Source: Paenibacillus sp. FSL H8-0079 (GTDB taxonomy: Bacteria > Bacillota > Bacilli > Paenibacillales > Paenibacillaceae). Taken from it: DNA of 64,000 nucleotides. This document shows, in pieces, positions 8,251-16,604 of the stretch. The notes under the pieces are model-generated. The model made no database searches. It was not told the origin of the DNA and worked only from the letters and a program-made list of their open reading frames with translations. The DNA lies in the NCBI RefSeq assembly GCF_037991315.1, contig NZ_CP150300.1, forward strand, positions 1,488,001 to 1,552,000, given 5' to 3'. A program made the position numbers and the translations under genes. The stretch's first letter is position 1. Every line of letters begins with the position of its first letter.

Positions 8251-9162
8251 TTAACCCTTTGGTTTGGGTGTGGCCTTTTTTCTTTTCGCTGGAGCAGGTG
8301 CATCGGTTTCTCCACCCGCAACAGCTTGAGCGGACGTTTTCCGTGGTGCACGTTTCTTAGGCTTGGCGGTTGTTGTCCCAGGGTCAACTGGAATGGGTTT
8401 TACAGCCTCGATGCTTGCCTGTAAAGCAGCCATCAAATCCATCACATTGGCTTCAGGTTTGGCTGGAGCAATCTTGATTTCTTCGCCTGCCACTTTGTGC
8501 TGGATCAGATCCAGCAGTTTGCTGCGATAGTCATCGTTGTATTTACCAGGTTCAAAAGGCGTAGAAAGTTGATCAATCAGCAGCTTTGCCATCGTGAGTT
8601 CCTTCTCATTCACGTTCTGCACTTCTGGCAGGTTGGGCACCTGGGAGACAGGACGAATCTCGTCCGGATAGAAAATCGTCTCCATCGACAGGCAATCTTC
8701 CAGCACACGTATGGCAGCGAGACTGCTTTTCGAGCGGATGGAAATTTTGGCGATGCCAATTTTGCCGGTATCCCGCATCGCATTCATCAACAGCTGGTAG
8801 GCGTTACCCCCAGCCTGATCGGGCGATAGGTAATATGTTTTCTGAAAATAGATGGGATCAATCTCAGTCAAGTCAACAAAATCCAAAATGGTAATGGTTT
8901 TGCTGGTGGAGTCATTTAGCGCTTCCAATTCATCTTTCTCGAAGAGTACGAACTTTCCTTTTTCATATTCATAGCCTTTGGTGATTTCCTCCCACTTCAC
9001 GTCCACTTCACAGGATGGACATTGGCGAACATAAGCGAGCGGGCTGCCGCAGACTTTATGGATGTAGCGCATGGAGATGTCTTTGTCTTCGGTAGCCGAG
9101 AACATTTTGACAGGCACATGCACAAGGCCAAAACTGATTGCGCCTTTCCAGACGGTATGCAT
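8251..9162 (-). CDS. ku: Bacterial Ku DNA end-binding protein
   Basis: The 303-residue protein begins MHTVWKGAISFGLVHVPVKM, the hallmark start of bacterial Ku, followed by the conserved beta-barrel core (YEYEKGKFVLFEKDELEAL, IYFQKTYYLSPDQAG). It ends in a lysine- and proline-rich tail (KPKKRAPRKTS ... KRKKATPKPKG) of the sort that contacts DNA and LigD. Ku homodimers ring broken DNA ends and recruit the ligase and polymerase. The start at 9162 has AAAGGAG at seven bases; an in-frame ATG nine codons upstream overlaps that site and is less likely. The gene is about 2.6 kb upstream of the split ligD pair, with two unrelated genes between. Confidence 0.95.
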   Translation of the reverse strand: MHTVWKGAISFGLVHVPVKMFSATEDKDISMRYIHKVCGSPLAYVRQCPSCEVDVKWEEITKGYEYEKGKFVLFEKDELEALNDSTSKTITILDFVDLTEIDPIYFQKTYYLSPDQAGGNAYQLLMNAMRDTGKIGIAKISIRSKSSLAAIRVLEDCLSMETIFYPDEIRPVSQVPNLPEVQNVNEKELTMAKLLIDQLSTPFEPGKYNDDYRSKLLDLIQHKVAGEEIKIAPAKPEANVMDLMAALQASIEAVKPIPVDPGTTTAKPKKRAPRKTSAQAVAGGETDAPAPAKRKKATPKPKG

Positions 9163-9321
9163 AAGTCGGCTCCTTTCGAAAGGGTACATTTTTATTCAAT
9201 AGTATGGGCATCTGGTGCGAGGGATAATCGTCTTATAAACGAATGAATTCGTATGGTTAAGCGAGACTCGGGGATCATAAGAGAAGTGATCTTGTAATTG
9301 AATAAGCCGGGAGGTGCCGAA

Positions 9322-9618
9322 ATGAGTAACAGACGGGATGAAGAGGAAGCGCACAAGCATGCTTTTACTCCGTATCCTCTTGCTGATGCCGAAAGCGCTG
9401 AAGAATTTTATACACCAGCTACAGCTGTGAATTGGGAAGCAGTCACTTCTGAAGAATTACCCCTTGATCGGGAGTCATTCATGCTCGACATTGACCGGAT
9501 GGTGAATGAAGGGTTAGGTGGAGGACAGGTTACGGAAGATAACGGTCATATTGGTGAAAGTACAACAGATAGCATGGTTCGTGAATCACATGATGATCCG
9601 GAAGGGGAGTATGAATAA
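9322..9618 (+). CDS. Small acidic protein of unknown function
   Basis: I do not recognise a family. The 98-residue protein (MSNRRDEEEAHKHAFTPYPL...) is rich in Asp and Glu, has no membrane segment or signal peptide and looks partly disordered. The ATG at 9322 follows GGGAGGT. Its stop codon overlaps the region where the next gene, an SspH-type spore protein, begins, so the two are probably co-transcribed and a spore-related role is possible. Confidence 0.75.
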   Translation: MSNRRDEEEAHKHAFTPYPLADAESAEEFYTPATAVNWEAVTSEELPLDRESFMLDIDRMVNEGLGGGQVTEDNGHIGESTTDSMVRESHDDPEGEYE

Positions 9619-9619
9619 G

Positions 9620-9799
9620 ATGATGGATGCAAAGCGTGCCAAAGCGATCTATGATTCCAAGGATACCATTGCTGTAACATTGGAAGGGGATCCGGTGTGG
9701 ATTGAGAATGTGGATGAAGCCAATGGCATGGCGACCGTTCAGGTTGGCAGCAGGCCGGGAAATACCCAGACGGTACGTGTGGATCGGTTGGAGGAGTAG
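9620..9799 (+). CDS. sspH: H-type small acid-soluble spore protein
   Basis: The 59-residue product MMDAKRAKAIYDSKDTIAVT... has the SspH family pattern: KRAKxIxxS at the start, then VWIENVDEANGMATV and a closing VRVDRLEE. B. subtilis SspH is also 59 residues. These minor spore core proteins are made in the forespore. The ATG at 9620 lies ten bases after GGGGAG; a second ATG at 9611 is too close to that site. It is transcribed with, and nearly overlaps, the preceding acidic small gene, and a terminator follows at 9868. Confidence 0.85.
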   Translation: MMDAKRAKAIYDSKDTIAVTLEGDPVWIENVDEANGMATVQVGSRPGNTQTVRVDRLEE

Positions 9800-9867
9800 T
9801 TACAAGTAGCGTGTAGTTATTGTGGAATCGGTGAGTGAATAAAAGCTAAAATATGTGCGTAGGACGG

Positions 9868-9894
9868 CCGGTACCGAGAGGTGCCGGTTTTTTG
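9868..9894 (+). terminator. Terminator after sspH
   Basis: CCGGTACC, loop GAGA, GGTGCCGG (one mismatch) and T6. Confidence 0.8.
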
Positions 9895-10066
9895 TTTTTC
9901 CTAGTGGGTGTCTGAAAACTCCGAAGGAAGCAAGTTTCCAGACCCGTCTAATAATGCACGTTTATATTTGCGCTTGTTCCTTCGATGTTGCGGGGGAAGA
10001 AAGGGACCGATATAATAAGGTTCAAAGTGAACTCAGGCGGCTGGACCGCCAAAGGTGGGGCGTATA

Positions 10067-10549
10067 TTGAATCAGACGCACGAGCAGTGGGTGTATCAAT
10101 CCCATGGCATTGCAGATACAGAAGCGCTCGCGTCCGCACTCGCCAGACAGGCAAACGCCGGCATGGTGATTGCGCTGGATGGTGATCTGGGCGCGGGGAA
10201 AACGGCATTTTCACAGAAATTTGCTTGGCATTTGGGTGTACGTGATGTGGTGAGCAGTCCCACATTTACGCTAATCAAGGAATATGAAGGGCGCCTGCCC
10301 TTGTATCACATGGATGTATATCGCATTTCGCTGGAAGAAGCGGATGAGCTTGGACTTGATGAATATTTCTATGGAGCCGGAGTCAGTCTGGTGGAGTGGT
10401 CAAGCATCATTCCCGAATTGCTGCCGCAAGAGCACTTGCATGTACAGATTGAGACAACGGGCCTAGAGGATCGAACGATTACACTGGATGGGTACGGCGA
10501 GACTTATGCAGCCATGTGCCGACAGTTCAGACAGAATGGAGTCAAATGA
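10067..10549 (+). CDS. tsaE: tRNA t6A biosynthesis ATPase TsaE
   Basis: The 160-residue protein has a Walker A motif GDLGAGKT (about residue 40), then SSPTFTLIKEYEG, HMDVYRI and the closing VEWSS, all typical of TsaE. It is the ATPase that drives turnover of the TsaB-TsaD complex making N6-threonylcarbamoyladenosine at A37 of ANN-decoding tRNAs. I chose the TTG at 10067 (MNQTHEQ...) because AAAGGTGG lies eight bases upstream; a GTG at 10055 lies within that site. It overlaps tsaB by ATGA. The order tsaE-tsaB-rimI-tsaD matches ydiBCDE of B. subtilis. Confidence 0.93.
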   Translation: MNQTHEQWVYQSHGIADTEALASALARQANAGMVIALDGDLGAGKTAFSQKFAWHLGVRDVVSSPTFTLIKEYEGRLPLYHMDVYRISLEEADELGLDEYFYGAGVSLVEWSSIIPELLPQEHLHVQIETTGLEDRTITLDGYGETYAAMCRQFRQNGVK

Positions 10550-11400
10550 TGATGGAAGATTTACAAAAAGAGCCGCGTCAGCGGTTTTTGGCGTTGGATA
10601 CATCCACCGCAGTGATGGCAGCTGCGATGATGGAAGATCATGCGCTTCTGGAAGAACGCAATGAACGGGCAGAGCGCAATCATTCGGTACACGTTGTACC
10701 CGTAATGGAGCAGCTGCTGGCCGCCAGCAACACAGAGCCTGGTCAGCTGGACGGTATTGCCGTCGGCGTTGGCCCAGGCTCATACACGGGCATCCGCATT
10801 GCGGTGACCGCGGCGAAGACACTGGCCTGGGCGTGGGACATCCCCGTAGCCGGGGTGTCCAGCCTTCAGGCTATCGCCTGGGGCGGCTGGCACAGCGGCC
10901 TCGCCGCCAGGGCAGCAGCTGCGGCAGAGGATGCCGCAGCAGGGGCTGGCGGAACGCCATCCGCGGACCAGGGCAGCACAGGTGCTGCCCCTGTCCACTG
11001 GATCGTTCCGCTTGTGGATGCACGGCGCGGTCAGGCATGCACCGCGCTGTTTGCCTCCGCCGGGAGCGATGCGCCCCGGCGTCTGGCGCCTGATGCCATC
11101 CGCAAGATGGACGGATGGCTGGAAGCCCTCGCCGCCCGCATGGCGGAGGCGGCGCCGGAAGAGCGGCCCGTAGCCGTCTGGATCGTCGGCGAGACGGGCC
11201 CCCATGCTGCGGCAGCGGCGGAGCTTCGCTGCCCCGCAGGAACGGCGCTCCAGCTCGTACCTTATGAGCTGGAAGGCCGCTGGGTTGGGCGCCTTGGCGC
11301 CGCCGCGCTGCTTGCAGGTCAGCGTGATGACGTGCATGCGCTGGTGCCGAATTACACCCAGTTGTCTGAAGCGGAAGCCAATCTGCTGCGCAAAGGCTAA
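10546..11400 (+). CDS. tsaB: t6A synthesis scaffold protein TsaB
   Basis: The roughly 284-residue protein starts with the ASKHA fold (FLALDTSTAVMAAAM), the conserved NHSVHVVPVMEQLL, and GVGPGSYTGIRIAVTAAKTLA. TsaB is a catalytically silent TsaD paralogue that dimerises with it. Translation starts at one of three successive ATGs (10546, 10549, 10552), the first overlapping the tsaE stop. The central and C-terminal parts are unusually GC-rich, with a low-complexity alanine-rich insert (about residues 115-150, ARAAAAAEDAAAGAGG) not present in compact homologues. The base composition there differs clearly from the flanking genes. Confidence 0.92.
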   Translation: MMMEDLQKEPRQRFLALDTSTAVMAAAMMEDHALLEERNERAERNHSVHVVPVMEQLLAASNTEPGQLDGIAVGVGPGSYTGIRIAVTAAKTLAWAWDIPVAGVSSLQAIAWGGWHSGLAARAAAAAEDAAAGAGGTPSADQGSTGAAPVHWIVPLVDARRGQACTALFASAGSDAPRRLAPDAIRKMDGWLEALAARMAEAAPEERPVAVWIVGETGPHAAAAAELRCPAGTALQLVPYELEGRWVGRLGAAALLAGQRDDVHALVPNYTQLSEAEANLLRKG

Positions 11401-11401
11401 A

Positions 11402-11582
11402 AGAGGTTGTTCAAAAAGTCCGCTTTTGATTACGAAGGATACCTGGTGGCATCATCAGCATCGAATATGGAATTCAGCCGAAATGTCCGTTGCTCACGTA
11501 GTTTTCCCTACGCTCCGCTACTCCATTTCTAGCTTCATCCCATCTTCTCGGTACTGAAAACCGGTCTTTTTGAACACGCACT
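11402..11582 (+). repeat. 181-bp intergenic repeat, copy 1
   Basis: The element runs from AGAGGTTGTTCAAAAAG to CTTTTTGAACACGCACT, whose ends GTTCAAAAAG/CTTTTTGAAC are inverted repeats. Copy 2 at 13174-13354 is the same length and differs at nine positions by my count (about 95% identity). Internal hairpins (CGTAG/CTACG around a six-base loop, and TTCAG-CCGAG against CTCGG-TA-CTGAA) suggest the whole element folds into one long stem. It starts one base after the tsaB stop and ends just before the rimI ribosome site. Confidence 0.85.
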
Positions 11583-11601
11583 AAAGGGGGAGGGGAAGCA
11601 G

Positions 11602-12123
11602 ATGGACAACGTGGTGAATAATAAGCAGGAAGCAGCGCTTCAGTTCAGGTTCATGACACTCGCGGATATTCCCGATGTGATGGAGATCGAACATGAGGCC
11701 TTTACCCTGCCCTGGACGGAAGAAGCATTTCAAAATGAATTGACGCACAATCATTTTGCTAAATATATGGTGATGGAATTAGAAGGAAAAGCCATTGGCT
11801 ATGCAGGTATGTGGACAATCATGGATGAAGCCCATATTACCAATATTGCAGTTAGAGGCGCGTATCGTGGACGCAAGCTTGGTGAAAAGTTACTGGATGA
11901 AATCATGAGTACAGCGGCTTATCTCGGCATGGAACGAATGACGCTGGAGGTTAGAGTCTCGAACATTATTGCTCAGCGTTTGTATCAGAAAAAAGGGTTT
12001 GAATCGGCGGGTCTTCGTAAAGGATATTACTCCGATAATGGGGAAGATGCGATGATTATGTGGGCGAACTTGCCGTCTGCAGGCCGGAGCGGCGAAGAGG
12101 AAGGAAGCGTACTGGATTCATGA
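11602..12123 (+). CDS. rimI: Ribosomal protein alanine N-acetyltransferase RimI
   Basis: The 173-residue GNAT protein has the expected core: FTLPWTEEAF near residue 35, HITNIAVRGAYRGRKLGEKLL (acetyl-CoA loop with RGRKLG) near 85 and RLYQKKGF near 130. RimI acetylates the N-terminal alanine of ribosomal protein S18 in E. coli and is commonly encoded in the t6A cluster. The ATG follows GGGGGAGGGG. Its stop TGA overlaps the tsaD ATG. A 181-bp repeat separates it from tsaB. Confidence 0.93.
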   Translation: MDNVVNNKQEAALQFRFMTLADIPDVMEIEHEAFTLPWTEEAFQNELTHNHFAKYMVMELEGKAIGYAGMWTIMDEAHITNIAVRGAYRGRKLGEKLLDEIMSTAAYLGMERMTLEVRVSNIIAQRLYQKKGFESAGLRKGYYSDNGEDAMIMWANLPSAGRSGEEEGSVLDS

Positions 12124-13175
12124 ACGAACTCAATGAAAAAACAAATTCTGCACCATCCTATATATTGGCGGTGGAGACAAGCTGTGATGAAACAGCGGTA
12201 GCGGTAGTCAAGGATGGACGGGAAGTGCTGTCCAATCTGATCTCAAGTCAGATCGAGACCCATAAGGCATTCGGCGGCGTTGTACCTGAAGTGGCCTCAC
12301 GCAAACACGTTGAAGTCATTACGCTGATGCTAGAACAAGCGATCGAGCAGTCCGGCATTCGTCCGCGTGATCTGAGTGCGATTGCTGTGACGCAAGGTCC
12401 GGGACTGGTGGGGGCATTGCTGGTAGGAATCGTTGCGGCCAAAACGCTGGCGATGGCACTGGGCAAACCGCTCATTGGCACACATCATATTGCTGGGCAT
12501 ATCTATGCCAACCGACTTACTCATGAACTGAAATATCCGGCAATGGCACTGGTCGTATCAGGTGGACATACAGAACTCGTGCATATGGAATCCGAGGGCA
12601 AGTTCAAACTGATTGGTCGTACTCGTGATGATGCTGTAGGTGAGGCGTATGACAAAGTAGCACGTGCATTGGGCTGTCCTTATCCAGGAGGTCCGCATGT
12701 TGACCGGATGGCATCTGAAGCGGAGAATGTAGTGCCGTTGCCACGGGTATGGCTGGAAGCGGGTTCGTACGATTTCAGTCTCAGTGGTCTGAAGTCTGCT
12801 GTACTGAATGCGCTCAATCAGGCCAAAATGCGCGGAGAAACGTTGGAGCCATCTGCGGTTGCACGTGGTTTCCAGGAAGCTGTCGTAGAAGTGTTGGTGG
12901 AGAAAGCCGTAAGAGCAGTTCGTGAGTATGGTTCACGTCAACTGTTATTATGCGGTGGCGTCGCAGCTAACCGGGGGTTGCGCTCGGCATTACAGGAGCG
13001 TTGCGCAAAGGAAGGGCTTGAACTGTTAATCCCGCCAATGGAATATTGTACGGATAATGCGGCCATGATTGGAGCGGCTGCGTATCTGAAATGGCAACGG
13101 GGAGAAATTGCTGAGTTTGATGCCAAAGCAGACCCTGGACTTTCTCTGGAGCAATGGTCCGTTCAGTCCTTATAG
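12120..13175 (+). CDS. tsaD: tRNA N6-threonylcarbamoyladenosine transferase TsaD
   Basis: The 351-residue protein starts MNELNEKTNSAPSYILAVETSCDETAVAVV. It has the metal-binding pair HHIAGH (about residue 122), SGGHTEL, GEAYDKVARALG and GGVAANRGLR, all intact. TsaD transfers the threonylcarbamoyl group to A37 of tRNA. It overlaps the rimI stop by ATGA; AGGAAGG lies about 14 bases upstream. The final TAG lies at the first bases of the second 181-bp repeat. In B. subtilis this gene (gcp/ydiE) is followed by ydiF; here leuA and its leader intervene. Confidence 0.96.
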   Translation: MNELNEKTNSAPSYILAVETSCDETAVAVVKDGREVLSNLISSQIETHKAFGGVVPEVASRKHVEVITLMLEQAIEQSGIRPRDLSAIAVTQGPGLVGALLVGIVAAKTLAMALGKPLIGTHHIAGHIYANRLTHELKYPAMALVVSGGHTELVHMESEGKFKLIGRTRDDAVGEAYDKVARALGCPYPGGPHVDRMASEAENVVPLPRVWLEAGSYDFSLSGLKSAVLNALNQAKMRGETLEPSAVARGFQEAVVEVLVEKAVRAVREYGSRQLLLCGGVAANRGLRSALQERCAKEGLELLIPPMEYCTDNAAMIGAAAYLKWQRGEIAEFDAKADPGLSLEQWSVQSL

Positions 13176-13354
13176 AGGTTGTTCAAAAAGCCCGCTTTTG
13201 ATTACGAATGATGCCTAGCGGCATCATCAGCATCGAATATGGAATTCAGCCGAGATGTCCGTTGCTCACGTAGTTTTGACTACGCTCCGCTACTCCATTT
13301 CTAGCTTCATCCCATCTTCTCGGTACTGAAAACCGATCTTTTTGAACACGCACT
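13174..13354 (+). repeat. 181-bp intergenic repeat, copy 2
   Basis: Same orientation and length as copy 1. It starts inside the tsaD stop codon (the AG of TAG serves as its first bases). The internal hairpin GATGCC-TAGC-GGCATC is perfect here but has a mismatch in copy 1. Confidence 0.85.
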
Positions 13355-13390
13355 TATAGTTTATATAGACAGGCAGTTTGAGATTAAGAG

Positions 13391-13420
13391 TTGACAGCCT
13401 GGATGTGAAGAATGTATATT
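13391..13420 (+). promoter_or_regulatory. SigA-type promoter for the leuA leader
   Basis: TTGACA (13391-13396), an 18-base spacer and TATATT (13415-13420). Transcription would start near 13428, about 30 bases before the first T-box stem I. Confidence 0.75.
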
Positions 13421-13457
13421 AGTTACAAATTTAAACAGGAATTTATCTTCCTGAACT

Positions 13458-13847
13458 GATAAACGCGATGAACAGGAATAGTAAGGTCAATCCCGGTCTT
13501 AGAGAGCTGCGGTATGGTGCAACGCAGTCGAAGGAAACCTGAAACTCACCTGGAAGCGGAACGATGGAACACGGTGACTCCCCGGGAGAATCCGAAGGCC
13601 GATCATGGCCCAAAGTACATGGTTACGGGTTGCCTCCGTGAATGGGCCGTTGTCGGTAGGGCCGTTATTACAAGGATCGACTGACGATAACTGAGGGGGC
13701 TTCCAGGCTGCTTCAAGTAATCCGGATGTGCGAAAGCATTCAGGGGTTGTCTTGAATGAACAGGAAGGAAGTCAACAAGAGTGGTACCGCGAAGGTGAAC
13801 AGCCTGTCGTCTCTTGCATTATTGCATGAGGTGGCAGGCTTTTTTGA
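13458..13847 (+). promoter_or_regulatory. T-box riboswitch 1 (Leu specifier CUC)
   Basis: Visible T-box landmarks are GATGAACAGGAATAGTA at the start, AGAGAGCTGCGG, the pseudoknot arms, the specifier CTC at 13545-13547 in GAAACTCACC, and the T-box AAGAGTGGTACCGCG (13778-13792). The terminator pairs AGCCTGTC with TGGCAGGCT, with T6 ending at 13846. Uncharged tRNA-Leu (anticodon GAG) would pair with the specifier and the T-box to allow read-through into leuA. Confidence 0.9.
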
Positions 13848-13879
13848 TTTTCAAAATAAGGATGAATGAAATTAGGTCA

Positions 13880-14242
13880 TATGATAAATGTGATGAACGG
13901 GAGCAGTAGAATGATAAAGCGCTCAGAGAGCTGCGGGGTGGTGCGACGCAGTGGCTGGAATCATTCGAATCTCGCCCGGGAACAGAGCTGTGGAAGCGTA
14001 GGGACGATATCAATTGCCCAGTTGTCCTGATGGACAACGACATGTGTTACACAGCAACGGTTAACCCCCGTTATAGGGTGTTTCTCCGAATTCCAGTGGT
14101 GTCGTGCGTGCATGCACAATCCAGCGGATCTCGGAGACGACGAGGTGGATGGAGTCCGGCGTAAGTCTGGCCCATCAAGCGAGAGTGGTACCGCGGAGGG
14201 GATAATAACCCGCCGTCTCTTATATGAGATGGCGGGTTATTT
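13880..14242 (+). promoter_or_regulatory. T-box riboswitch 2 (Leu specifier CUC)
   Basis: A second complete leader directly follows the first: TGATGAACGGGAGCAGTAGA, CAGAGAGCTGCGG, the specifier CTC at 13971-13973 (GAATCTCGCC), and the T-box GAGAGTGGTACCGCGG at 14181-14196. The terminator pairs AATAACCCGCC with GGCGGGTTATT, with a weak T tail. No separate promoter is evident, so both switches probably act in series on one transcript. Confidence 0.9.
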
Positions 14243-14467
14243 GTGTTTGCTGCCGGCAGCAGGGTGGGCAAGGGAATGAACCATATGGAGATTGAAGAAT
14301 CAGAAGGTCAGGGTGTAAGTCGACGTACACTCTGTTGTAATGAAGCTACAAACAACATACGCGTTTACAAAAAAATATATAACAACAGGGACGGCGATCA
14401 GCGGGTGTTTTGTGGCTCGTGGATCGTAACGAACATGATCTTAAAAATTTGATGGAGGTTGATGGAT
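14243..14467 (+). other. Leader between T-box 2 and leuA
   Basis: About 225 bases of untranslated leader follow the second terminator. The only structure I see is a near-palindrome around GTCGAC at about 14311-14330. Confidence 0.4.
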
Positions 14468-16024
14468 ATGACAACAACTAATAACAAACGCATGATTGAG
14501 ATTTTTGATACAACGCTGCGTGATGGAGAACAGGCACCAGGGGCAAGTCTGCAACCCGAGCAAAAGATCGAACTGGCACACCAACTGGCTTCTCTGGGCA
14601 TCGACGTCATTGAGCCTGGATTCCCGATCTCCAGTCCGGGTGAGTTCGCGGCGGTTCAGGCGATTTCGAGACAGTTGCAGAACGTGGAGATCTGTGGATT
14701 CGCGCGGGCGGTCAAAGGCGATATTGATGCAGCCGTTCAAGCAACGGCGGATGCAGCACGGCGCCGAATTCACCTGTTTATCTCTTCCTCGGATATTCAT
14801 ATTGAGCATCAGCTGCGTCGTCCGCGCAGTGAAGTGGTGGCTACGGCCCGTGAGATGGTGTCTTATGCACGACAGTTCACGGACATCGTAGAGTTCACCG
14901 CGATGGATGCGGCACGGACGAAGATGGATGATCTGATTGAGATGGTCGAAGTAGCGATTGAAGCAGGAGCCAGCATTATCAATCTGCCAGATACCGTGGG
15001 TTATGCTCTGCCACATGAGTATGGAGAGATGTTCCGCCGGGTACGTGAGGGTGCAAGAGGCGGCGATCAGGTTCGTTATAGTGCCCACTGTCATAATGAT
15101 CTGGGCCTGGCAGTAGCCAATAGCCTAGCTGCGATTGCCAATGGTGCTTCCCAGATTGAAGTGACCATCAATGGAATTGGAGAGCGGACGGGGAACTGTG
15201 CACTGGAAGAGCTGATTATGGCGCTGGAGACTCGAGGAGATGTAATTGGTGCAACGACCAATATTAAGCTGAACCAACTGTATGAGACATCTCGTCAGAT
15301 CAGCCGTGCGATGCACTTCCCGATTGCATACAACAAGCCGGTGGTGGGACGTAATGCATTCCAGCATGAATCCGGCATTCATCAGGATGGTCTGCTGAAG
15401 AATCGGAGCACCTATGAGATTATGGACCCGGAAGCGCTGGGTATCCCACGCAGCATGATTATTCTGGGCAAACACTCTGGTCGTCACGCCCTGAAGGATC
15501 GGGTTCGCAAATACGGTTTTGAGCCGGATGAGCAACAGATGGAGCAATTGTATGAGGTGTTCAAAGAAACCGCAGACCAGCAGAAGGTGGTCAGTGACGA
15601 CCAGTTATTGCAGATGGTTAGCCAGACCATGAATATTCCTGCACAGGACTATGAACTGGTTGAATTGCAGGTGACGGCGGGCAGCATGACGGATCGAATG
15701 GCCGCCGTTCGCATTCGCACAAGCGCTGGAGAGCAGTCCTACTCTGCCGTTGGCGGAGGACCCGTGGATGCAACCATTCGTGCGATTGGTCAGAGCATTT
15801 CCGATGATATTGCGTTTGTCGATATGGAGATGCATGCCTTGAGTGGCGGAGAAGGTGCAAGCGCAGAGGCGGTAGTTACTGTGGAGCGTGCAGGACGTGA
15901 GTTCCCGGGAACGGCAACACATAATGATATCGTCATGGCTGCCGGCCTTGCTTATGTAGCGGCTTGTAATGCTGCTGGGCTTAAGGCCGAGTCTTCCGAA
16001 CAGCATGAACAAGTACATGCGTAG
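14468..16024 (+). CDS. leuA: 2-isopropylmalate synthase
   Basis: The 518-residue protein has the DRE-TIM motif FDTTLRDGEQAPGASL, SAHCHNDLGLAVANSLAA (metal ligands HxH), the GxGERTGN loop, ESGIHQDG, and a C-terminal LeuA dimerisation/allosteric domain from about residue 380 (LVELQVTAGS). It condenses 2-ketoisovalerate with acetyl-CoA, the first committed step of leucine synthesis. The start at 14468 lies nine bases after GGAGG; earlier TTG and ATG codons are too close. No other leu or ilv gene is adjacent. Two Leu T-boxes upstream support the substrate call. Confidence 0.94.
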   Translation: MTTTNNKRMIEIFDTTLRDGEQAPGASLQPEQKIELAHQLASLGIDVIEPGFPISSPGEFAAVQAISRQLQNVEICGFARAVKGDIDAAVQATADAARRRIHLFISSSDIHIEHQLRRPRSEVVATAREMVSYARQFTDIVEFTAMDAARTKMDDLIEMVEVAIEAGASIINLPDTVGYALPHEYGEMFRRVREGARGGDQVRYSAHCHNDLGLAVANSLAAIANGASQIEVTINGIGERTGNCALEELIMALETRGDVIGATTNIKLNQLYETSRQISRAMHFPIAYNKPVVGRNAFQHESGIHQDGLLKNRSTYEIMDPEALGIPRSMIILGKHSGRHALKDRVRKYGFEPDEQQMEQLYEVFKETADQQKVVSDDQLLQMVSQTMNIPAQDYELVELQVTAGSMTDRMAAVRIRTSAGEQSYSAVGGGPVDATIRAIGQSISDDIAFVDMEMHALSGGEGASAEAVVTVERAGREFPGTATHNDIVMAAGLAYVAACNAAGLKAESSEQHEQVHA

Positions 16025-16113
16025 ATCATCTTGGTCAGATCGCATTTGCAGCAGCAATAGGAGCAATCCCGTTTCGATGTAAATGTGCATGGCATATAGG
16101 TAGTAAGCAACGG

Positions 16114-16147
16114 GCAGGCCTTGAACGACAGAGGTCTGCTTTTGTCT
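16114..16147 (+). terminator. Terminator after leuA
   Basis: GCAGGCCT pairs with AGGTCTGC (one G-T) and is followed by TTTTGTCTT. Confidence 0.75.
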
Positions 16148-16203
16148 TATTATGGAGGAACATTGAAGAGTGGACGAATACATTTGTCAAGGTGTGACTA
16201 TAG

Positions 16204-16431
16204 TTATCCACATATCCAGTGTAAAATGTGGGTAACTATCATAAAGTCAAACCAGGGATGTTTTCGAAACGAAAAGGGTTTAGGGGATAGAATGGCTCAT
16301 TGCTATCCACAAAGTTGTGGATAAAGTGGATAACTTGGTGGATAAATATGGTTTTTGTGTGAAAAAGTCTATTCTACCGCTGTATAATTAAGCTTATTAA
16401 TGTGCTTGCTATCTTGCTTTCTTGTGGATAA
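16204..16431. promoter_or_regulatory. DnaA-box cluster
   Basis: Seven matches to TTATCCACA or its complement lie in 228 bp. Exact sites are 16204-16212 (+), 16316-16324 (-) and 16423-16431 (-). One-mismatch sites are 16227-16235, 16303-16311, 16325-16333 and 16337-16345. No dnaA or dnaN gene is near, so this is not the usual origin. B. subtilis has, as I recall, a titration cluster of DnaA boxes beside gcp (tsaD), which lies next to ydiF; the place here corresponds. Confidence 0.75.
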
Positions 16432-16573
16432 GTTTGAGTGGAGAGTGCACAAAAATATTTCTCTTTATTCGAGTAAATTTGACAAAACACAAAACATTCT
16501 CTTGAACCTCCGCATACGTTAGTCCTTACTTAATGAACATAAGGAGCATCGCTTCAATCTATTCAATCTCGAC

Positions 16574-16604
16574 CCAAAAAGCTGATCCCCATAAGGAATC
16601 AGCT
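16574..16604 (-). terminator. Terminator after the ABC-F gene
   Basis: On the minus strand AGCTGAT and ATCAGCT form the stem, followed by a T5 tract. Confidence 0.8.

Noticed and set aside
9900..9945. Terminator or riboswitch before tsaE
   Set aside because: GGGTGTCTG and CAGACCC arms can pair loosely, but there is no T-run and no known aptamer pattern.
10780..11337. Long antisense frame within tsaB
   Set aside because: It falls in the GC-rich part of tsaB, where stop codons are rare in all frames; no family resemblance.
16204..16431. Replication origin
   Set aside because: The DnaA boxes are real, but dnaA and dnaN are missing and there is no clear AT-rich unwinding element beside them; a titration or regulatory cluster fits better.
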